Of a DNA stretch of 64,000 bases, positions 54,485 to 64,000 are shown in pieces. Each line of letters begins with the position of its first letter. The stretch's first letter is position 1. This DNA is from Purpureocillium takamizusanense (lineage: Eukaryota > Ascomycota > Sordariomycetes > Hypocreales > Ophiocordycipitaceae), in the NCBI RefSeq assembly GCF_022605165.1, contig NC_063068.1, positions 930,001 to 994,000 of the forward strand, written 5' to 3'. The notes beneath the pieces were generated by a model. It saw nothing but the letters and a program-made list of their open reading frames with translations, ran no database searches and was not told the DNA's origin. The translations under genes were made by a program, and so were the position numbers.

Positions 54485-56967
54485 TTTGCAGTGTTGTGAA
54501 AGTGCCAAAAGACGATTTGTCGCGAGGTGCAATGCATGCAGTGAACAAGGCGATTTGCCTGGACCATGGGCGGACGTTGAAGCTAGACTTTGCAGCCTCG
54601 CGCAGAGGTTGGGGTGGGCTCGTTGCTGGTTGGATGCCCCACCCCGGCCCACCTCCAAAGCCCAAGCTCCCTTCAGCCTCGCCCAAAAAGTTGCCGCAAC
54701 TCCAAAGCTCCCATCCATCACCGCCCACCGCGAAAAACCACAACTTCCTCTCGTAGCAATGCAAACGCAGCAACGCTTCTTGCGGCTTCCAATTGATTCA
54801 TTGAACAGGCGCAATTTTCGCACGCTGGATCCACTTCATGGCTGATTGCCCGGGCGCCCATTTTTCTCATTGGTCGATCACGCCTGTGCTGGCGGTCGCC
54901 TCGACTGAACAGACACTCGCCCTGCAACAACGCCTGCTCATTGGTTTGTGAGCTCGTTCGCAGTGATTCACTCAAGTGAGAGTCCGTGGCGACAGGTGTT
55001 CGCCGCCAGCTGGCGAGTGATTGCGGCGCCCTGTGAAAATCCATGTAAACGCGGCTTTTCCCCCCCAAACTTGGCTCCTCTTGCTCTCCCTCCCATCACT
55101 TCCATCCTCTTCGACTGGATGTGCCTACCATCCTTCTCGACTGGATGTGTACGACTACTCTCGACGACAACCCTCGACGACGACCTCGACCGACAGACCT
55201 CGACGACACCGACCGACCTCGACGACACCCTCGACCGACCGACACCGACCGACACCGACCGACACCGACCGACACCGACCGACCTCGACGACACCGACCA
55301 ACACCGACCGACCGACCGACCGATCGACAGGAATGAGGGCGGGTGGGCTTCCGACCGACCGACCGACAGGAATGAGGGTGGGCGGGCTTCCAACCTGGAC
55401 CAAGTTTCCGGAAGAGACCCTTCGTCAGTGACGAACGGGTCTGTCCCGTAAAGGGCTGCCAGCTATGATGACAACCATGCACGCGACACACAGACCAACT
55501 GCCGATCGGCATTGGGGTGTGCTCGACTGACCTCCAGCAAACCGGGCCCGGACCAGTCGCGTTCCCTCTGGGAACCCTGGGGGCACTGGAAGAGCGGAGG
55601 ACCATGAAGTCGCTTCGCAAAGAACAGAGATCTGAGCCGGCATTGCACGCCCTTGTGCTTCTTCTTTCCTTTCTGTTTCATCTCCCTCCTGTACTGTACT
55701 CTTCCTGTTTGTGTGTTGCGTCTTGTCTTTTAGTCTCTCGTCTTCTTCTTCGTCTTACCTGTGTCGTCTTGTCTTGCTTTGTTGTTCCCGCCATTGGTCC
55801 GATAAATGCATTCTCATCCTCACTCATCATTCATCTTGCGTGACTTTGACTGCCTTTGGTTCCCTACCCATGAGCCAGGTTGGTCTGTCACGCACACACA
55901 AGCAGGGCAAAGACACTCGCTGTAGCCGCCATGATGATACTCTTCACACCATCCAGACCTGTCCTCTTCCCGCTGCCTCTTGGCAAGGACGATGGGGCTT
56001 TCATGATGGGTTCATATAGTTTTCAATCAGAGCAGGCTGAGTCGTCTTTCCCCCACCATCTGCCACATTATCCACCATCCCTCAACGGACCGCGCGCAGC
56101 TCGGGACGAACGCAAACTTCTGCATAAACACTTTTAGCCACACATATACAATGGCGGCGAGTGAACAGGGGCATCACAGAACGCAACGGGGGGAGAATGT
56201 TGACGGGCGAAGACGCCAGCCCCTTCGGGTCGCGTGCGGAAGCGGGCATGGGGGGAATGATGGCAGCACCAGAGAATGAAGATGCAATGCGCCCCGTGAT
56301 GACCAAGCGTCCAAAAAGCCAAATTTGCAGGCAGCAGCGTTGCGGGACATACACGCGCGCGGGTTGTCGGTGAGAACACGAGAGAGCTAATCTGAGGGCC
56401 ACGCAAAATTGTCTGCTTCATTCTCTTCTTGCCTGTACTGCACTGCGGTCCGTTTGTTCGTAGTTTAGCTAGTAACTACCTAGATAGTCTGCGTGCTTGC
56501 GAATGAAGCAAGCATCTGCGTCGTCCTTCGAGTGATGAATGGAAAATCGCGTACTACTGTGAGCGTCCCCGCTGTCTGGTGTTATGATGATGAAAAAGTC
56601 AGCCAGCTGGCGAACATGGTGTTTTGGGAATGTGCCTGGCGAGTCCGCCCCGTTTGCTCACCAGTCAGTTCGCCTGTTTGTCCGCAAAGTCCCCCGTCGC
56701 TTACGCAAATAATGCTTTTCCAGTGATGTTCACCTTCTCTAACCTGCCGAGCGCGAGAGATGTCTTGTCTTGTCAAGCACATTATGCGTCGAGCACCAGG
56801 CGAAAACGCATTGTCGTTTCGTATGATAGTCAGACAATTCCCAGAAAAATATAGCCACGCCGCAGACAGTCTATTTCAACTTTGCCGTGCCCCTTTAGTC
56901 TACAAAACGGAAAAAGAAAAAAAGATGACTTCATTTCGCCATGTCATATCGTACACAGCCCGGCCCT
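54485..56967. other. Intergenic region with GAC-rich minisatellite
   Basis: About 2.5 kb between ISY1 and WBP1. The only structured element is the minisatellite at 55165-55390. The rest is pyrimidine-rich sequence around 55660-55780 and unremarkable DNA. Confidence 0.5.
55165..55390. repeat. GAC/ACC-rich minisatellite plus 41-bp imperfect direct repeat
   Basis: The core is (GACCGACACC)n, four adjacent units at about 55235-55280, flanked by CTCGACGACAC variants and by (GACC)4-like runs near 55305-55322. It is followed by two imperfect copies of a unit containing CGACAGGAATGAGGG (about 55324 and 55365). The array is open in several frames in both directions, creating spurious ORFs. Confidence 0.85.
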
Positions 56968-58488
56968 TCAAGCCCGCTTCTTGTCCGCCGGCTTGCTGTA
57001 CATCCACACCGCCGCGAAGCCCACAAAGCCCGTTACCGTCGCCCCGATGCCCGACAGCCACGGCCACGCCGCGGAGATGCTGTAGCTGCGGGGCCACTCG
57101 TCGTGCGCAATGTGCCGCACGCTCACCGTGCGCTTCTCCTCCACGTACGTCAGGAACGGCCGCTTGTAGTTGACCTTGAAGTTGAAGATGCCGTGCTGGT
57201 CCGGCAGCGTAAACGTGCGCGAGAAGGCAGTGGCCGACTCGCCTCCGGCCGCGGGCTTCAGGTTGAGCCGGTGGAAGGGCGAGAGCATGGAGAACTCGAG
57301 CTGCAGGTTGTCGCCCTCGGGCACGGCAAACGGAGCCCACTTGTCCCAAACGTGCTCGGAGACGGAGATGGTGTACGACTGCAACTCGTTAACGTTCATA
57401 ATGTTAAAGGACGAAATGTTACTCACCACATCGGTCTTGATGCGATAGATGCCTGGGTTCGTCTCATTTGAGCCCACAAGGCGGTGCTCAATCTCATTGA
57501 CCCGGAGCACGCCAATCTCCTGAAACGTCCAACCAGAAACGCGCTTGGAGAACTCGCGGTTCTCGGTCTTGACCTTCTTGTCGTCGCCGCGCGCAACCTT
57601 GGCGTCGAACCACTTGTCCTGGAGCATCTCCGCCGATCCCAAGACCGTTAGGCGAGCCGAGTTGCGGGCCTGCATCGTCGACACGAGGGACAGCTGCCGC
57701 CCCGCCGCGAACAAGTCATCCGGGTCGACCGTCTCGACCTGCTCCTTGGGGTTGTAACTGTAGGCCGTCGACGGCGCGCGCAGTACGGGCGCCAGGAGCT
57801 GGCTCTGTCCGAGGATGTGGCCGGCCGTGTGAGGCAGCGCGAGAACGCCGCCAACCTCAAAGTAGGGCTTCAAGCCAGGGCGCACGTTGGTAGGGGCGTC
57901 CAGGACGAGAGTGTCGTGCGTCTCGGGGGCAGACACGGAGTCGTAGTTGAAGTGGTCGACGACGGTACCTGTGCGCTCGACGGGCAGGGCGATGTCGAGC
58001 TCCGAGAGGAGGGACACGAGCGAGGTTGATGCGGGGGTCGTGGAAGAGAGAGCAACGAGCACGTTGCCCTTTGCGTTGACAAAGTCGACGAGCAGGTTCG
58101 GCGTCAGGTTGGGTCCCAGGCCTGGGTATCGTTAGCTTCGTGAGACGGCTCTTGCGGCATGTGAGCCCGGCCTACCTTTGACCTTGGAGGGGAGGAAGAT
58201 GAGGTGATCGTACGCCCGCTCCCCAAGGCGGAACAACTTCAGTTCGTCGCTTCTCGGCGTGTCGTACTTGATTTCATACCCACGAGCTTCCCCAATCGTT
58301 AGCACGCATACCCAATTGCAGCCCGGTGCTGGTTAGTGATCCGCACCTGTCAAGTCTCCAAAGAACTGCGAGTACGCATCCTTCTCCGCGACTTCGTCCA
58401 GCACGACGAGCAACCTGTTGCCCGTTGTGCTGACAGCAGAGACTGCCGCGGCAAAGGCGCACACAACCACGCCAAGAATCGACCGCAT
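56968..58488 (-). CDS. wbp1: Oligosaccharyltransferase subunit WBP1 (OST48)
   Basis: Essential subunit of the ER oligosaccharyltransferase that N-glycosylates nascent proteins. Exons 58488-58347, 58286-58176 and 58121-56968 give 468 aa. The signal peptide is MRSILGVVVCAFAAAVSAVS, followed by RLLVVLDEVAEKDAYSQFFGDL and RGYEIKYDTPRSDELKLFRLGERAYDHLIF, the characteristic WBP1 N-terminal GIFT-like domain. Further on are ALPHTAGH-type and SDEMLQDKWF-like segments (GSAEMLQDKWFDAK). One transmembrane helix lies near the C-terminus (WLSGIGATVTGFVGFAAVWMY), and the protein ends DKKRA. The last four residues KKRA fit the KKxx ER-retrieval signal known for WBP1. It is head to head with the complex I gene at 58913. 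Confidence 0.94.
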
Positions 58489-58912
58489 GCTGTGCAGTTT
58501 TGCCGCTCTGTGGTCGAAATGTGATGTGGTGGTGCAAGTGGTGGATGTTAGTGGTTCCTGGAGCGTGCGTGTCGCAAGCTCCTTGGAGCTTCTGGATCTG
58601 GATACGTAGCCTTGCCAGGGCCGTGCAGGAGCTTGCGGGGGCTTGAAAGGGGGGGGGGTCCATATGTGGCGCGAATGCACCGCCACACCACAATCGGCTG
58701 CCGTCAAGTGTGGCACCACCACATTATTCAACCGGTATTCTCCCGCGTTGCAATGCCGCGACTTCAATTGGCCCTCTGGAGCTCTTTCGACATCGCATCC
58801 CCACGACCCTCAACTCTCGTCGCTACACCCAGTCGCGTAAGCCGTTCGCAGCCAGCCTTCCCGACTCATCGGGTCTCAGAAAATGAACCAACGCTGACCC
58901 AGAATAGGCACA
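58489..58912. promoter_or_regulatory. Bidirectional promoter between WBP1 and NUO-9.5
   Basis: A 424-bp gap between divergent ATGs. It contains a G run near 58650. No specific site named. Confidence 0.55.
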
Positions 58913-59220
58913 ATGTCCGCCGCACCGGTCTTCTGGTCCACCCCCCTGCGGTACTGCCGCTGGGCCGCCCGCGAGCGTCCCGCCCTCTTCTGGTCCGTCA
59001 TCGTGGGCGCCGCCGGCCCTGCGCTCATGCCCATTGTACCTCCGATCAGGCATTACTTTGGCGACGTCGATCCCGCGCCTATCCCTGTTACATATCCCGG
59101 TATGCGCTATTCGCCCGCAATCGCCGCCCTATTCCGGCGGCACAGCTTCCGTGCCATTGATACTAACAGCCAATAGTTCCTAATGGCCCGCGGAAACAAC
59201 TGTCTGGCTACGATGATTGA
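58913..59220 (+). CDS. nuo9.5: NADH:ubiquinone oxidoreductase 9.5 kDa subunit (NUO-9.5, NDUFA3-like)
   Basis: Accessory single-span subunit of mitochondrial complex I. Exons 58913-59099 and 59177-59220 give 76 aa. The protein reads from MSAAPVFWSTPLRYCRWAA, through ERPALFWSVIVGAAGPALM (the membrane helix) and VPPIRHYFGDVDPAPIPVTYP, to the terminal GPRKQLSGYDD; this closely matches the Neurospora 9.5 kDa subunit pattern. The second exon encodes only the last 14 residues, and the intron contains a TACTAAC branch site (59161-59167). Confidence 0.93.
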
Positions 59221-59534
59221 GCGGCATGATCGGGCAAGACGGGCAATTTCATGAGGAGGTCGGGTCGTCTGGATGAGGCCCATGTGTACAAATAATGGCG
59301 TTTTCAAAACAGGGACTATCAAAGACCGTGGACATAACGTCCGAACAGAGCAGTCAACGCTACACTTTTTGTCATCAGTCGTCTGAGCACGAGCCTCGCG
59401 CCCATGTCCGTCTATCGTATTTATCCCAGTGTGGCCTCGACATCATCATTGGTGCGCCCGGCGGCCTCGCTTTTCCAGGAGACCACGCAATCCCCGCTGC
59501 TGCTTACGCGTACTCGGCTATGGCGGCGCAGGCT
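59221..59534. other. Convergent intergenic region
   Basis: A 314-bp gap between the stop codons of NUO-9.5 and the BEACH-WD40 gene. No feature seen. Confidence 0.5.
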
Positions 59535-62500
59535 CTACCTATCGCCTCGTCCAAAATTCCATTCGTACTGCGAGGTCATTAGCGGTGTCTAACAGAGGGC
59601 TCATGGTCAAACTTACCACTCGTCCGTCCTCGTCCCCAGAATAGAGGCAGGTGGGCATTGGTGTGATGCACGTGATGCCCGCCTCTGTGGTGTCTCCTTT
59701 GTCATTCTTGTAGTCGATGTGATCCAGCCGCCTGAGCGGCTCCAGAGTCCACTTGCCCGCAACGACACACTTCCGCCAAACGTTGACACGGCCCTTGGTA
59801 TGCCCCGTGAACACAAGTTGGTTCTCCAGCCACTCGTTGCCTGCGCCTTCGTAGAAGGCGCAAGAGAGGACTGCATCCTCTTGCTCCATACAGACATTTT
59901 GATCCAGAATGAGGCTGCCGTTGAGCGTGTACAGCAAGACATTGGGGCCGGAGCCCAGGAGAATTTCTCCAGTGACGTCGTTGATGCGCGCGCACTCCAC
60001 TGGACGAACGAGTGGGAGTTTGCGGATGAAGGACAGCTGGTTCAGATCCCACAAGAAGGCCTGCCCATCCGACGACACAGTAACAAACGTGCTGAGTGCC
60101 TTGCTCACCGCAATGGTAGTCACTGGGGTCTTGTGGCCAAACACGCTCGACCGCGGCACCAAGTCCACCGGCTTTCCCGGCGACGTGGTCACGGTGAATA
60201 CTGACACAACGCAGTCTTCGCCTGCCGTGATAAGCGTCTTGGAATCTGCGAAGCACGCGCATGAGATTTGGCCCGTGTGCAGGTTCTCAAAAAGCCCGGC
60301 AGGCTTGCGCTCGTCGGTCAGCTTGGCAATCTTTAGGGCAGAGTTCAGCTGTTGTACCTTGCGGTTGTCGCTGAAGAAGAACCGGATGCTACTGTCGGCG
60401 TATCCCCACTCCAGGAACTTGTCGTACGGTGCAAGATTCAGGCGCAGAGGAGATGCACAAAGCAACCTGTCTAGCTTTGGTGCGTAGACGAGGGATTCCA
60501 CCCTATCATGGCTCTCTATTTCTCGTCAGCAGGCGTCCAGTATCGCAGGAACGGCGGGCTCACTCACCTAGCAGTGGATGGGGCAGACAGGTGAGCGAGA
60601 AGGCGTTGGTATCAAGCCTCCGAACAGGGCTCTGCACGTATTCACGCTGAGGATGAGGTTTGCTAAACACTTGGTGAGGGGTCTGGCCAAAATTGTGTAT
60701 CACGCCGGCTGTGATGGCTCTTTCGTTGGCGTCAGTGATGCGATCCAGATCACTCGCGCCAGCATATGACAGATGGTGGAAGACGTTGAGATTGTCGACC
60801 GCTTCCTCGCCACGTTGTTTACAGCCAAAGACCAGGTCGATCCAATGATGCAGGTTTTCGCTCACGTACGGGCTCTCCAGTGCTTCGCGGTGCTTGGCGA
60901 TGAAAATCCGCGGGTCGCCCTTGGCCCAGGGAGGCAGAGTGACATTGTCAACCTTGGCTCCGTTGCTCTGTCGGCGCCCAAAGTCGTATCCGTTGATGTT
61001 TGTGAGAAACTCGGGCAGACAGAAGAATTCCGGTATCAGCTCTCGCACGTCGGTCTTGTTCCGGGACGATGCCGACAGCCAAGCGTCTCCGATAGACTGG
61101 AAGAGGCGATCGGCATGATCAAAGCTCTCCCCTTGCACCAACAGGTACGATTGAACGAAGGGTGGCAGGCGAATCAAGTACGACGACACAATCATGGCCG
61201 ACGAGTAGTGCGTTCCGTAGTGGAAGGGTGTCTGGCCGATTTCTCGCAGCGCGTTGTAGGTCTCCACAAAGCCGGGGATTCGGCCTTGCGTTTGCGCGCC
61301 CATGGGCTTCGACAAGTCTCGGAAGGTCGCGGGGTCTTCCAAGTCGAGATCGTCGCTCGTGTAGTCCGCGAGGATCCATGGGAAGACTGGATACTGCGTG
61401 AGGTCATTGAAAGTCCTGCCCGCCATGGTATTGACCATCATGAGATAGTGAAAGTTGGACACTTCGCCACGTTGCCACCGCTTCAAGATGGGGCTGAAGG
61501 GCGATGAGTTGAACAGTGTTCCCAATCTCGAGCCGAAGCCAGCTCCAAAACCTTGCGGCGACTCGTCGGACGTCTTGAGCGCCTCAAGGCGCCAGGCATC
61601 CTCTGGATTGGGTAGCGAGTTCACGGCGCTGGTGTGCGGCGCTTTATTGAGCAGCTTGACGAACAGCTCATCTCGCAGCGTGGGAGTGATGGTTGTCAAT
61701 AGATAGCTTCGTCCGTCGGTGAAGAACATCTCAATCGCCACATCTCGGAATAAGAATCTGCGTTTGGAGATACTGATGACGTCCTGCCACCGCCAGTGGC
61801 GCGAGTCTTGCTCTCTCGAGTTCTGTTGCTTCTCCAACGTCTTTGAGCCTGTGACAACCATGGTGAACGGATCACGCTCTTCTGGCGGAGCCTGCCACAC
61901 GTTGACAATGTCCCCATTGCTGCACTGGAACACGTTATCCATCATGTAGAGCGCATCTTTCCCCACTATGAGAAGACCTTCGCACGCTTCTAGGCCAGTG
62001 ATGCGAGACATGTTGTAGGCGGCCTGCACCTGGTCGTATTGTTGCAAACGCCTCATGACCTTGCGGTTTTTGTCTTCGAAGTTCTCGTCGCCCTCGTTGG
62101 TCTCATTGGGGTCGTCAACCAGCTCGAAGTCGTCCTCTGGCGCAACGCCAGAGTCGGACTGATCCGGCGCGACAGCCACCGGGTTTGGACCAGTCCTGTC
62201 ACTTGCACCATCCGAAGTGCTCACGGGAGTCGGTGTAATGGCTGCGGTGGCTGTATTCGCCATGGTGTTGACGCGAAGAGGGGTCATGTCGCCACCTCCT
62301 TTCTTCTTCGGGTGAAACTTTTCGTCAACAGCGGAGGCATCTGGTAGCAACCGCAGGCGCATTCGGTTGCGCCCCTCCGTCCGGTCCAGCTTCCACTTTG
62401 GTGGTATCGGCTCACTGAACACGGCGCCGGGTCGGCGTAGGTCGCGCTCCATTCTGCGATAGAGAGCCATGAGAAAGGCCGAGTCGTCTTGCTGGTCCTG

Positions 62501-64000
62501 CAGGAGCCGTTGATACTTGAAGTATTCCGAATTATAGATGCTCTTCATCCAGGCGCCGTTACCGACCTCATGATGGAGCAGCGTTTTTTCGGCACTCACA
62601 GCCTCGGCGTGCCATGCTCTGAGCTTGTCTTTCCGCTTGGACAATCGGCCCTTAGCAGTGTCAAATGTCCTTTGATTCTCGGCACTGACAAACTCTTCCC
62701 ACGTCTTTGCCATGCTTCCAAAGAAGAGCCCATCCAGGGACGGCCGGTGCTGGTCAACCCACGCAATGAAGCTTTCGTCGTCTACCTCTGTGAGCTTCTG
62801 GAAGTCGCGAGACAGCTGGCGCTGGTCGGGCGTCATGCACGAACGGATCATGGCAACGGATTCATCTGGCTTTTGCACCAGAATCACCCGTAAAAAGTTG
62901 GCCGCGGCCATCCGAATGGCTGGCTTCCCGCCGATGAGCTTCGTGTAAAGCTGGTACCAGAACAGCTTCAGGTATTCATCGTCCCCGGAGAAGGACTCAA
63001 GAATCGACATCTGCCAGTATGCAAGTTTGTTCATCAAGTCTTTCGCCTCTTTCTCCGTGACATTAGGGTTTTCCAAATCGGACAAACCAAGCAATATGAC
63101 CCTCAAGAGACAGCTGCGTATTGTGTTGAGAGCCGGGTTGCAGAGGCGTACGCTCTTCAGTCGTGCAATATCTGGTCGCTGCAGGAATTCTAGGAGCATC
63201 CCGCCAAAGTCAATCATGGCCTCAGCTCCATCGATAAACCACCCTTCGAAGATTGCTTCCGCGAGGTGTAGGCACAGCCGCGACAGATTGGTCAGAATTC
63301 GCGGTTCGCATATAGCCCGTTGGTTTGCATGGATCTCGTCCGAGATGTTTGCAACAACGCGTTTGAGTATGTATGACTCGAAGTAGGCCTGATGTTCCTG
63401 AAAACCAGGGGGAACCTTTGTGAAAAGACCGAAGCCTGGAAAATCCTTCCGCAAAAAGACCTGGTCGAGAAATACGCCAAGTACGAGATCTAGGACTGTA
63501 TCGGCAGTTCTAGTGCTCCCACTATGGCCCGAATTTCTGTGCTGAAGCGTGAAGGTACTTGAGCTTGGGGAATGAGTCTCGCGTTGTGCGGTGAGCAGCA
63601 CAAACGACGATGCTCGCCGCAGAGGCGTCCCTTTTGGCGGAGTTGACTGAGGCGACGGCACGACCTCAACACTACACGTTCGCACTATGGGGGCGGGTGC
63701 CAGGCCTCCACCAATTGGTCGTATGATCACGTCTCCCCCCTCAAACGTCAGAGCAGAGTCTCGAGAGTTAAGCTCGACATCGGGTGTGACAGAATCAGTG
63801 CTAACAACGACAGGATATAGGGCTGAAAGTAGCAGCCGCACCCATTCCGACGTTAGGGCGAAATCTCGGAACTCATTTGAGCACCTTTGGAGCTGCTTCA
63901 GGAAATCCAATGTGGTTTGCAGCACATCAGCATTTCCGGTCACCCGTTCGCGATCTCCAGAGAAATTTGCTGCGACTTGTCAGAGCGAGAATCCAAATAA
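59535..64000 (-). CDS. BEACH-WD40 protein (neurobeachin/LYST family), 5' end outside the window
   Basis: Large scaffold acting in vesicle and lysosome/vacuole trafficking. Exons in view are 63969-60564, 60502-59617 and 59567-59535, giving about 1440 residues. A splice acceptor (CTGACAAGTCGCAG) precedes 63969, so the gene continues to the right. The order is a helical armadillo/ConA-like N-terminal region, a PH-like domain (ITGLEACEGLLIVGKDALYMMDNVF, then FRDVAIEMFFTDGRSYLL), and the BEACH domain. The latter starts WQRGEVSNFHYLMMVNTMAGRTFNDL and includes FPWILADYTSDDLDL, RDLSKPMGAQ, FHYGTHYSSAMIV, LIPEFFCLPEFL and WIDLVFGCKQRG. WD40 repeats follow (for example SCACFADSKTLITAGEDC, GQAFLWDLNQL) and end DGRV/YEWNFGRGDR. 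At the 60503-60563 intron the GTGAGCCC donor keeps frame; the GTGAGTGA four bases earlier does not. Confidence 0.93.

Noticed and set aside
55165..55390. Regularly spaced repeats as a possible CRISPR array
   Set aside because: Units are contiguous without unique spacers, and the genome is eukaryotic.
55021..55431. Open frames over the GAC-rich minisatellite on both strands
   Set aside because: Pure translation of the tandem repeat; a period not divisible by 3 keeps several frames open.
60503..60563. Donor GTGAGTGA four bases upstream of the chosen BEACH-gene donor
   Set aside because: It leads out of frame into the WD40 exon, while the second donor keeps frame.

Overview
The window is nuclear DNA of a filamentous ascomycete, most likely Sordariomycetes and probably Hypocreales. 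The evidence is short GT-AG introns (about 45-90 bp, often with CTAAC/CTGAC-like branch sites), GC-rich codons, genes on both strands without operons, and fungus-specific families: a HET-domain protein, LaeA-like methyltransferases, a Zn(II)2Cys6 regulator, an OPT transporter, and a 9.5 kDa complex I subunit next to WBP1. The order is inferred from general sequence character, not from a search. Exon boundaries were read by eye from splice signals and checked for frame continuity. Nothing looks viral, plasmid-borne or bacterial, and there is no CRISPR array.

Layout, left to right. 1-1940: 3' part of an otubain deubiquitinase. 1.9-8.0 kb: mostly non-coding, repeat-rich DNA with one intronless ORF of unknown family (5394-5873). 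8.0-22.2 kb: metabolic block with a LaeA-like methyltransferase carrying large low-complexity inserts, a glutamine synthetase-like ligase, a short-chain dehydrogenase, a head-to-head pair encoding methylisocitrate lyase and 2-methylcitrate synthase (two consecutive cycle enzymes for propionyl-CoA disposal), a calcineurin-type phosphoesterase and a second LaeA-like methyltransferase. 22.3-29.3 kb: a decayed quinone-reductase-like gene, a HET-domain protein and an oligopeptide transporter. 30.8-34.4 kb: two different NUDIX hydrolases tail to tail, then a membrane-anchored fungal protein of unknown function.

34.9-42.7 kb: a thiamine-diphosphate decarboxylase (pyruvate/phenylpyruvate decarboxylase type) is divergent from an aromatic-type aminotransferase. 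The shared 396-bp promoter holds four ACTCCGA boxes, and a Zn(II)2Cys6 regulator lies 1.6 kb beyond the aminotransferase. This resembles an Ehrlich-type amino acid catabolic pair, but the aminotransferase frame is broken once. A candidate cysteine-rich small protein lies between the aminotransferase and the regulator.

43.6-64 kb: mainly housekeeping or unknown genes: a disordered Ser/Pro-rich protein, a small protein possibly of tubby-like fold, a secreted beta-lactamase-fold hydrolase, splicing factor ISY1 (whose first coding exon appears to be only the start codon), oligosaccharyltransferase subunit WBP1 head to head with complex I subunit NUO-9.5, and most of a BEACH-WD40 protein that runs off the right edge. 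A GAC-rich minisatellite sits at 55.2-55.4 kb.
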